64,000 bases of DNA, taken from the NCBI RefSeq assembly GCF_932526225.1, contig NC_064040.1:1679501-1743500 (forward strand), in the 5' to 3' direction. The notes beneath the pieces are model-generated. The model saw only the letters and a list, made by a program, of their open reading frames with translations, had not been told where the DNA came from and did not search any database. Within the stretch, counting starts at the first letter, position 1. The number at the start of each line of letters is the position of its first letter. Positions 54,419 through 64,000 of this stretch are shown here, one piece after another. Source of the DNA: Nematostella vectensis. Lineage: Eukaryota; Cnidaria; Anthozoa; Actiniaria; Edwardsiidae. A program made the translations under genes and the position numbers.

Positions 54419-57400
54419 ATACCACCTAGATATTTTACAGTGTGTCTGTAGTTTCTCTAGTATACCACCTAGATATTTAACAGCTTGTCTGTAGTTTCTC
54501 TAGTCATATACCACCTAGATATTTTACAGTGTGTCTGTAGTTTCTCTAGTATACCACCTAGATATTTAACAGCTTGTCTGTAGTTTCTCTAGTCATATAC
54601 CACCTAGATATTTTACAGTGTGTCTGTAGTTTCTCTAGTTATACCACCTCGATATTTTACAGCTTGTCTGTAGTTTCTCTAGTCATACCACCTAGATATT
54701 TTACAGCTTGTCTGTAGTTTCTCTAGTAATACCACCTAGATATTTTTCAGCTTGTCTGTAGTTTCTCTAGTAATACCACCTAGATATTTTTCAGCTTGTC
54801 TGTAGTTTCTCTAGTAATACCACCTAGATATTTAACAGCTTGTCTGTAGTTTCTCTAGTCATATACCACCTAGATATTTTTCAGCTTGTCTGTAGTTTCT
54901 CTAGTCATACCACCTAGATATTTAACAGCTTGTCTGTAGTTTCTCTAGTCATATACCACCTAGATATTTTACAGTGTGTCTGTAGTTTCTCTAGTATACC
55001 ACCTAGATATTTAACAGCTTGTCTGTAGTTTCTCTAGTCATATACCACCTAGATATTTTACAGTGTGTCTGTAGTTTCTCTAGTCATATACCACCTAGAT
55101 ATTTAACAGCTTGTCTGTAGTTTCTCTAGTCATATACCACCTTGATATTTTACAGTGTGTCTGTAGTTTCTCTAGTTATACCACCTCGATATTTTACAGC
55201 TTGTCTGTAGTTTCTCTAGTCATACCACCTAGATATTTTACAGCTTGTCTGTAGTTTCTCTAGTAATACCACCTAGATATTTTTCAGCTTGTCTGTAGTT
55301 TCTCTAGTAATACCACCTAGATATTTTTCAGCTTGTCTGTAGTTTCTCTAGTAATACCACCTAGATATTTTTCAGCTTGTCTGTAGTTTCTCTAGTAATA
55401 CCGCCGAGATATTTTACAGCTTGTCTGTAGTTTCTCTAGTAATACCACCTAGATATTTTACAGCTTGTCTGTAGTTTCTCTAGTCATACCACCTAGATAT
55501 TTTTCAGCTTGTCTGTAGTTTCTCTAGTCATACCACCTCGATATTTTACAGCTTGTCTGTAGTTTCTCTAGTAATACCACCTAGATATTTTACAGCTTGT
55601 CTGTAGTTTCTCTAGTGATACCACCTAGATATTTTACAGCTTGTCTGTAGTTTCTCTAGTGATACCACCTAGATATTTTACAGCTTGTCTGTAGTTTCTC
55701 TAGTAATACCACCTAGATATTTTACAGCTTGTCTGTAGTTTCTCTAGTAATACCACCTAGATATTTTACAGCTTGTCTGTAGTTTCTCTATTCATACCAC
55801 CTAGATATTTTACAGCTTGTCTGTAGTTTCTCTATTCATACCGCCGAGATATTTTACAGCTTGTCTGTAGTTTCTCTAGTAATACCGCCGAGATATTTTA
55901 CAGCTTGTCTGTAGTTTCTCTAGTAATACCACCTAGATATTTTACAGCTTGTCTGTAGTTTCTCTAGTCATACCAGCTAGATATTTTACAGCTTGTCTGT
56001 AGTTTCTCTATTCATACCACCTAGATATTTTACAGCTTGTCTGTAGTTTCTCTATTCATACCGCCGAGATATTTTACAGCTTGTCTGTAGTTTCTCTAGT
56101 CATATATCACCTAGATATTTTACAGCTTGTCTGTAGTTTCTCTAGTAATACCACCTAGATATTTTACAGCTTGTCTGTAGTTTCTCTAGTCATACCAGCT
56201 AGATATTTTACAGCTTGTCTGTAGTTTCTCTAGTAATACCACCTAGATATTTTACAGCTTGTCTGTAGTTTCTCTAGTCATACCACCTAGATATTTTACA
56301 GCTTGTCTGTAGTTTCTCTAGTCATATATCACCTAGATATTTTACAGTGTGTCTGTAGTTTCTCTAGTAATACCACCTAGATATTTTACAGCTTGTCTGT
56401 AGTTTCTCTAGTAATACCACCTAGATATTTTACAGCCTGTCTGTAGTTTCTCTAGTCATACCACCTCGATATTTTACAGCTTGTCTGTAGTTTCTCTAGT
56501 AATACCACCTAGATATTTTACAGCTTGTCTGTAGTTTCTCTAGTCATACCACCTAGATATTTTACAGCTTGTCTGTAGTTTCTCTAGTCATATATCACCT
56601 AGATATTTTACAGTGTGTCTGTAGTTTCTCTAGTAATACCACCTAGATATTTTACAGCTTGTCTGTAGTTTCTCTAGTAATACCACCTAGATATTTTACA
56701 GCTTGTCTGTAGTTTCTCTAGTCATACCACCTCGATATTATACAGCTTGTCTGTAGTTTCTCTAGTAATACCACCTAGATATTTTACAGCTTGTCTGTAG
56801 TTTCTCTAGTCATATATCACCTAGATATTTTACAGTGTGTCTGTAGTTTCTCTAGTAATACCACCTAGATATTTTACAGCTTGTCTGTAGTTTCTCTAGT
56901 CATACCACCTAGATATTTTACAGCTTGTCTGTAGTTTCTCTAGTCATATATCACCTAGATATTTTACAGTGTGTCTGTAGTTTCTCTAGTCATACCACCT
57001 AGATATTTTACAGCTTGTCTGTAGTTTCTCTAGTAATACCACCTAGATATTTTTCAGCTTGTCTGTAGTTTCTCTAGTAATACCACCTAGATATTTTTCA
57101 GCTTGTCTGTAGTTTCTCTAGTAATACCACCTAGATATTTTTCAGCTTGTCTGTAGTTTCTCTAGTAATACCGCCGAGATATTTTACAGCTTGTCTGTAG
57201 TTTCTCTAGTAATACCACCTAGATATTTTACAGCTTGTCTGTAGTTTCTCTAGTCATACCACCTAGATATTTTTCAGCTTGTCTGTAGTTTCTCTAGTCA
57301 TACCACCTCGATATTTTACAGCTTGTCTGTAGTTTCTCTAGTAATACCACCTAGATATTTTACAGCTTGTCTGTAGTTTCTCTAGTGATACCACCTAGAT

Positions 57401-58981
57401 ATTTTAAAGCTTGTCTGTAGTTTCTCTAGTGATACCACCTAGATATTTTACAGCTTGTCTGTAGTTTCTCTAGTAATACCACCTAGATATTTTACAGCTT
57501 GTCTGTAGTTTCTCTAGTAATACCACCTAGATATTTTACAGCTTGTCTGTAGTTTCTCTAGTAATACCACCTAGATATTTTACAGCTTGTCTGTAGTTTC
57601 TTAGTAATACCGCCTAGATATTTCACAGCTTGTCTGTAGTTTCTCTAGTAATACCACCTAGATATTTCACAGCTTGTCTGTAGTTTCTCTAGTGATACCA
57701 GCTAGATATTTTACAGCTTGTCTGTAGTTTCTCTAGTCATACCACCTAGATATTTTACAGCTTGTCTGTAGTTTCTCTATTCATACCACCTAGATATTTT
57801 ACAGCATGTCTGTAGTTTCTCTATTCATACCGCCGAGATATTTTACAGCTTGTCTGTAGTTTCTCTAGTAATACCGCCGAGATATTTTACAGCTTGTCTG
57901 TAGTTTCTCTAGTAATACCACCTAGATATTTTACAGCTTGTCTGTAGTTTCTCTAGTAATACCACCTAGATATTTTACAGCCTGTCTGTAGTTTCTCTAG
58001 TCATACCACCTCGATATTTTACAGCTTGTCTGTAGTTTCTCTAGTAATACCACCTAGATATTTTACAGCTTGTCTGTAGTTTCTCTAGTCATACCACCTA
58101 GATATTTTACAGCTTGTCTGTAGTTTCTCTAGTCATATATCACCTAGATATTTTACAGTGTGTCTGTAGTTTCTCTAGTAATACCACCTAGATATTTTAC
58201 AGCTTGTCTGTAGTTTCTCTAGTAATACCACCTAGATATTTTACAGCTTGTCTGTAGTTTCTCTAGTCATACCACCTCGATATTTTACAGCTTGTCTGTA
58301 GTTTCTCTAGTAATACCACCTAGATATTTTACAGCTTGTCTGTAGTTTCTCTAGTCATATATCACCTAGATATTTTACAGTGTGTCTGTAGTTTCTCTAG
58401 TAATACCACCTAGATATTTTACAGCTTGTCTGTAGTTTCTCTAGTCATACCACCTAGATATTTTACAGCTTGTCTGTAGTTTCTCTAGTCATATATCACC
58501 TAGATATTTTACAGTGTGTCTGTAGTTTTTCTAGTAATACCACCTAGATATTTTACAGTGTGTCTGTAGTTTCACTAGTAATACCACCTAGATATTTTAC
58601 AGTGTGTCTGTAGTTTTTCTAGTATACCACCTAGATATTTTACAGCTTGTCTGTAGTTTTTCTAGTAATATCACCTAGATATTTTACAGTGTGTCTGTAG
58701 TTTTTCTAGTATACCACCTAGATATTTTACAGCTTGTCTGTAGTTTCACTAGTAATACCACCTAGATATTTTACAGCTTGTCTGTAGTTTCTCTAGTATA
58801 CCACCTAGATATTTTACAGCTTGTCTGTAGTTTCACTAGTAATACCACCTAGATATTTTACAGCTTGTCTGTAGTTTCTCTAGTATACCACCTAGATATT
58901 TTACAGCTTGTCTGTAGTTTTTCTAGTAATATCACCTAGATATTTTACAGTGTGTCTGTAGTTTCTCTAGTATACCACCTA
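54419..58981. repeat. 44-bp minisatellite, about 100 units, with higher-order blocks
   Basis: The unit is TACCACCTAGATATTTTACA, GCTTGTCTGTAGTTTCTCTA, GTAA, with spacing 43-46 bp owing to small changes at the TAGT(A/C/AT) joint. Variants recur in the same order. A run of TTTTTCAGC units followed by a CCGCCGAGAT unit occurs near 55260-55410 and again near 57030-57180. The CATATATCACC/ACAGTGTGTC pair recurs several times between 56100 and 58550. Blocks of many units have therefore been duplicated together. Confidence 0.97.
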
Positions 58982-59713
58982 GGGGAAAGGGAATCGGATA
59001 GCTTTGATTGCTGACCGGGGATATTGATACCGGATAGCTTTCAGATAGAGACAAAGAGGATGGTGCTATAGACTTTTTAAAACTCAGGTAAACAAACTTA
59101 TTACGTCCGTAATGAACCATATTTATTCTGGGACTTCTGAGGATTGCTTTTCTGTAGTTTGCAAAAGTTATAATAACAATCCTAACCGAGCCTTATAAGT
59201 CTCTGGCTATTATAGTACACAAGTGTAAAAACAACGATTGACTGATAGAAAGACAAAAAAACGAACTTATAGAGTTTTTCAAGAAGCCCAACTTGTGTGT
59301 GAAAAAAACTCATCAAATAATTAGGGTTCCTCTTCTGCAAAATATCTGTTCCGCAGCCGGTTTTTTTATGGCTGGGAAAATGTTAGACCCCTCGGTTGCT
59401 GGGGAATTAACCGTCCTGAATGGTTCTGCTGGCAAATTTGTGTCGTCGAACTAGTTGTGCTGGGAATACTTTGGGGGCGCTGGAGCGAGCGGGGGATGCT
59501 CGGGGAAAAAATCGTCCCGATCGGTTATACGGGCAATTATTCATGTGCTAAAATGCCTAACCACTGCTGGATCAAAAAAAAAAAAATTTCCAAACAATGC
59601 TGGCTGGGAAAAAAAGAAATGGTCCCTCCTGGGAAAAAGGAACATTTATTTTTTCCAGGAACTTTTGAGTTGATATTTTCGGCATCAGAACGTGTTTCGA
59701 GTAGGGGGGCTGT
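58982..59713. other. Spacer between the 44-bp array and the mARC duplicate
   Basis: GGATAGCTTT occurs twice near 58998 and 59032. GCTGGGAA-type words recur at 59360-59640 (GCTGGGAAAATG, GCTGGGGAATTAACCGTCC, GTGCTGGGAATACTTTGG, GGCTGGGAAAAAAAG), suggesting an old degenerate tandem repeat. No gene seen. Confidence 0.4.
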
Positions 59714-59868
59714 AGCGGATCTGGGGGGAGGGTTTAGGGGGGTTAACCCTCCTTTGGGCTGCCAGACGTAACAAAAAAAATCAAATGTAACAAAAAAATC
59801 ACCCCTCCCCCCTTTGTCACTGAGCCAACTCCCCCTCCCTCCTTTAGCGAAAAGCTAGATCCGCCCCC
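59714..59868. mobile_element. Miniature element, second copy of the GGATCTA-end family
   Basis: TAGCGGATCTGGGGGGAGGG at the left is mirrored by AAAGCTAGATCCGCCCC at the right. The interior differs from the copy at 53036-53408 and lacks the 31-bp array. Confidence 0.75.
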
Positions 59869-59996
59869 CGGGGGCTCGTTGTATGCTTTTGAAACGCGCT
59901 AGCCGAAACCGGGCAAAAAACCCTCAATTATCCCCTGCGGCTTTGCATAGTACACTGTCCATAACTGACCTATAAACGTTCTGAGCTGACCTGGCG

Positions 59997-62900
59997 ATGT
60001 CTTCCGTAAGTAAAGCACTTCTCGTGTGTGTACCTGCTGCTTTCGCGACCGCAGTAGCTCTGTTTTACTTGAAAAAGACCCGCAAGAGAGAGTTTCGTCC
60101 CGCGGGACATGTTTCGGGACTACCCGATCAAGTCTTGCAAGGGAATCCCGCTGGATTAGGCGCAATGTCTTCTCGAGGGTTTACGATACGACAGGTAAGT
60201 TGAAAAAAAAGTTTGACATTACTGATTACAATAGATAAAGTGTGTTTAGTAGTATCGGTGCCGGCGAGTTTCGGCTTTTTGCGTGCCACTAGGTAGCAGT
60301 TCAGATTACGCAAGGTCAAATTACCCGGGTTATCTAAACAAACACGGAGAGCGCGTCCAACCAGGCACATCTCGCACATTAGAGGCAATTTCGTATCAGA
60401 ATTTAGCCTAACAAACTCTGTTCCTACTTCCCTTGCTTGTGGCTGGGGATTAAATTCGGTCTAGAATTTCGAAGATTTACTTGTTGTTATACACTTTACT
60501 ACCATTTCATCAGTAGAAGTTCCAACAATTTAATATCATACTCTCAAGCACGAGAGAGGGTCCAGATAGTTAACAATGCCATGCTCCCTGGTATAATCTG
60601 GGGCTCTAACAAATTTGTTTTTTTGTTTATTTATTTATACAGACGATGGGTGATTGTTGACACTCAGGATAGAATACTTTATTTTTCCTTGTGTCCAAAA
60701 ATTTTTCTTATTTCACCATCCTTTGATAAGGAAATGGAGAATCTTATCCTGGATGCACCTGGTACGGAGACCCTCAAGATACCATTGTCCAGGCGAACCA
60801 ACAAGATCAAGGATATACAGTAAGAGTATTATTCATTAGATACCTTCAGTGTTAGATTTTTGTCACCCCACGGTATTTTTTTATATTAAAGCCCCCCCCC
60901 CCCTATCCTTGAGGATGGTGCCTCCCTTTTAGAAACAACAGACTTGAAAGTCTGTTATTTTGCTGGCTGCAATCTAAATTTACCCCAAATGGGGTAACCA
61001 TGGCAAGCCTGGTGATAAGGTAACAGTCTTGTTATACCAGAGTATGGAATTAGGAAGAGGTGCAAGTTTGGTGAAGGGGGATATACACAGGGGCGGATAT
61101 CCTCCCCCCCCCTTTTTGAGAAAAAAATTGAAAATTCACTTTGTTTGAAGAAACTCTGGAGAAGGTACTTTCCATGTGCCATCCCCCACTTTACTTTGCT
61201 GATGTGGCAAATTCAATTCCATCTTGTTGTTAGATCTGTGTGACCTACCCAGAACCACTGGATCAGTTATAAGCTGTTTATCCGGCCATTATCCATCCCC
61301 TATTTTGAAATCCTGGAACCGCCCCTGATACATTTGGCATTCACCTTCATCCTATATTCACAAGCATTGTTATACCAAAAGTCCTGGAATTAAGGAGGAA
61401 TGAAGGGGTACACTCTGTTTTTCTTATGAGTTAACATTAGGACAGGAACAATTCCGACTAACCCTAAATGAGAGCCAGCAAACAGACTACCTTTACCCCT
61501 GTTTGTTTTGTACAGGTTGGATTTGCCAACACTGCCGCTGTAATGATCAACTCACAGTCATCACTCAAAGAACTGAATAAACATTATGATGAGCCAGTCA
61601 ACATGGACAGATTCAGGCCTAATATCATAGTGGATGGGGGGACACCCTACGAGGAGGTAGGTCTAGATGGAAGGGGTGTGAGTGTAATTAATAGTATCAT
61701 AGTGGATGGGTGTCTTATGACGAGGTAGGTCTGGATGGAAGGGGTGTGGGTGTAATGGTAATAGTATCATAGTGGGTGGGGGGACACCCTACAAGGAGGT
61801 AGGTCTAGATGGAAGGGGTGTGGATGTAATGGTAATAGTATCATAGTGGGTGGGTGTCTTATGGACGAGGTAGGTCTGGATGGAAGGGGTGTGGGTGTAA
61901 TGGTAATAGTATCATAGTGGGTGGGGGGACACCCTACAAGGAGGTAGGTCTGGATGGAAGGGGTGTGGATGTAATGGTAATAGTATCATAGTGGGTGGGG
62001 GGACACCCTACAAGGAGGTAGGTCTAGATGGAAGGGGTGTGGATGTAATGGTAATAGTATCATAGTGGGTGGGGGGACACCCTACAAGGAGGTAGGTCTA
62101 GATGGAAGGGGTGTGGATGTAATGGTAATAGTATCATAGTGGGTGGGGGGACACCCTACAAGGAGGTAGGTCTGGATGGAAGGGGTGTGGGTGTAATGGT
62201 AATAGTATCATAGTGGGTGGGGGGACACCCTACAAGGAGGTAGGTCTGGATGGAAGGGGTGTGGGTGTAATGGTAATAGTATCATAGTGGGTGGGGGGAC
62301 ACCCTACAAGGAGGTAGGTCTGGATGGAAGGGGTGTGGATGTAATGGTAATAGTATCATAGTGGGTGGGGGGACACCCTACAAGGAGGTAGGTCTGGATG
62401 GAAGGGGTGTGGGTGTAATGGTAATAGTATCATAGTGGGTGGGGGGACACCCTACAAGGAGGTAGGTCTAGATGGAAGGGGTGTGGATGTAATGGTAATA
62501 GTATCATAGTGGGTGGGGGGACACCCTACAAGGAGGTAGGTCTAGATGGAAGGGGTGTGGATGTAATGGTAATAGTATCATAGTGGGTGGGGGACACCCT
62601 ACAAGGAGGTAGGTCTAGATGGAAGGGGTGTGGATGTAATGGTAATAGTATCATAGTGAATAGGGGATGTCTTATGGGGAGGTGGGTTAGGGCATCGAAG
62701 GGAATAGGGGATAATGGTAATAGTATCATAGTGGATGGGGGGCGTCTTATGGGTAATGGGTAAGAGTTTCATAGTGATGATGGTGGACATCTTATGAGTA
62801 GGTGGGCTTGGGGATGGAAGGGGTGTGGGGGTAATGGTAATAGTATCATAGCGGATGGGGCACATCGCTTGTGGAGGTAAATGTGTTTCTTAAGCACATC

Positions 62901-63028
62901 CTCTATCGTCCTGTATCGAATTTGAATAGACAAGTTAGGGTTATTTAATGGGTATTTGATTTTGATTAACATATCTATGTCTATACTAGGATAAATGGAG
63001 GACCGTGAAGATTGAAGACAATGTCTAG
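59997..63028 (+). pseudogene. Decayed tandem duplicate of the mARC gene
   Basis: Exon 1' is 59997-60194. It copies exon 1 of the gene at 48966 but has an 8-bp deletion after 60120, and its native frame is cut by TAG at 60157-60159. Exon 2' (60643-60819, 177 nt) and exon 4' (61516-61656, 141 nt) have the same lengths as their models and open frames. No counterpart of exon 3 is visible between 60820 and 61515. Exon 5' starts at 62990 and meets TAG at 63026-63028. Exons 6 and 7 are not found before the window end. The cofactor-Cys motif is therefore lost. Exon 2' differs most at its start (VIVDTQDRILYFSLCPKIF), so the copy is not very recent. Confidence 0.85.
61622..62870. repeat. 74-bp minisatellite made from exon 4' end and its donor
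   Basis: The unit holds AGTATCATAGTGGGTGGGGG, GACACCCTACAAGGAG, then the donor GTAGGTCTGGATGGAAGGGG. The first unit is the real exon 4'/intron junction (61622-61690). About 15 units follow at 74 bp, with the last few degraded. Confidence 0.93.
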
Positions 63029-63059
63029 TTTCGATGAATAAAAAATTGTGTATGGTAAT

Positions 63060-63490
63060 ATAACTAAAGATATCAAGTTGAACACTCACATTGGTGAAAT
63101 TACGACCAAGTCTAACAAAACTCTTGGGTTCCTAAAACGTCATGTCAAGGTCAGGTCACCAATCTTAAAGAGAAAGCCTACAACGCTATCCTTAGGCGTA
63201 AGACCAATATTGGAATAATACCGCCATTTGGGATGCGCGAGAGGGAGTTGAAAATAGTGGCAATTGGGTTGAAATGACAAAACGGGATGGGTTCTGTCAA
63301 GATAATACCCGTTGGACAGCGTCGCCAATATCCTAAACAAGCTTGGATGGGACGCACTTACAAAGACAAGGGCAATCTCTCGCCTCAATCTTATGTTTAA
63401 AATAGTCAACAGCCATGGTCTGGGCTTCTCTGATCTATAATGCTTGCCATTTTAAAGTTGCCCGAACGTGAGCGCCGATCCGCTTAAGGG
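63060..63490 (+). mobile_element. LINE remnant, reverse transcriptase thumb region
   Basis: The plus strand reads TKSNKTLGFLKRHVKVRSPI, then KEKAYNAIL, and after frame changes LGWDALTKTRAISRLNLMFK. These are the usual C-terminal segments of a CR1/RTE-like reverse transcriptase. It is broken by several indels and is a different LINE from the one at 2060-17285. Confidence 0.75.
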
Positions 63491-63889
63491 AGAAAGGACA
63501 GAGGAACCAATGCGCACTCTAAATAGGTGATTCTTCCATAACACCAAAGTATGATATTTATGAAAATTTTGTCAGTGTATTTTGTTATAAGGCGCTTATC
63601 TTTGTAAGTCCGTGCAAACTGCGCCAGCTTTGTTGAAGAGAAAGCACGTAGCATTGTTGGTCCTGTTAAGAAATGTATTGATGTATGCCACAAAGTGCTG
63701 GCTTATTTAGTTTCTGATCAACAAGTGAGACTGCGCTAATAATGTTGACGGGTTGATGTTTTTTGTACCGTTGAACAGGAGGAGAGGTTATGCCGATGGG
63801 AGCATGATAAAGATATGACAAAGGGGTCACCTCTTTAGTTTCGAACTCCATGAACTACCACACCACTCTGGGGGCGTTAAAGCATGTTC
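63491..63889. other. Unique sequence, no gene seen
   Basis: AT-rich DNA. The 61- and 69-codon minus-strand frames have no family character. Confidence 0.35.
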
Positions 63890-64000
63890 CATATCGAGCA
63901 CACTATTGAATATGCTTCATTCTCATGTCATTGAAAATGCTTCATTCTCATGTCATTGAATATGCTTCATTCTCATGTCATTGAATATGCTTCATTCTCA
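63890..64000. repeat. 25-bp tandem repeat reaching the window end
   Basis: TGAATATGCTTCATTCTCAT plus GTCAT repeats about four times and continues beyond the window. Array length unknown. Confidence 0.85.

Overview
The window reads as nuclear DNA of an anthozoan cnidarian, most like a sea anemone. It holds intron-containing animal genes with cnidarian-type proteins, many remnants of non-LTR retrotransposons (LINEs), small inverted-repeat elements and an extreme density of minisatellites. The species cannot be proved from this sequence alone.

Layout. 629-1850 (-): FKBP2, four exons. About 2060-17285: a non-LTR retrotransposon split by two later insertions. The first, 2457-15815, is a 13.4 kb Polinton/adintovirus-like integrated virus with long terminal inverted repeats (TIRs) and a 5-bp target duplication. 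The second, 16094-17067, is a short DNA transposon with a 9-bp target duplication. 17636-19447 (-): a Polycomb chromobox (CBX) gene, five exons. 20030-24184: a 56-bp minisatellite cut by a truncated LINE. 24823-29768 (-): a single-pass membrane protein with a C2 domain. 32881-41819 (-): a BRMS1/BRMS1L-type Sin3-HDAC subunit, 14 exons in consistent phase. 42590-43540: minisatellite. 44024-44299 (-): BANF1. 45311-45823 (+): PRORSD1. 47815-48661: 30-bp minisatellite. 48966-54122 (+): a mitochondrial amidoxime-reducing component (mARC), seven exons. 54419-58981: a 44-bp minisatellite of about 100 copies. 59997-63028 (+): a decayed tandem duplicate of the mARC gene. The end holds LINE remnants and another short tandem array.

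The virus-like element is the most unusual locus. It carries a double-jelly-roll-type major capsid protein, an A32/FtsK-like packaging ATPase remnant, a retroviral-type integrase, several small hydrophobic proteins, a Cys-rich protein and a very long minus-strand replication gene. That gene joins a divergent family-B polymerase-like region, a superfamily 1 helicase and an HNH nuclease. Most of the larger genes are broken by isolated in-frame stops or single frameshifts, and one internal deletion fuses the capsid gene to the ATPase. The element is therefore a fairly young but defective provirus-like copy.

A second theme is tandem amplification at exon-intron junctions. It occurs in the BRMS1-type gene (exon 9), in both mARC copies (end of exon 4) and in the C2 gene (exon 2 donor and exon 3 acceptor). 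Each splice junction has been copied into intronic minisatellites or in-frame duplications.
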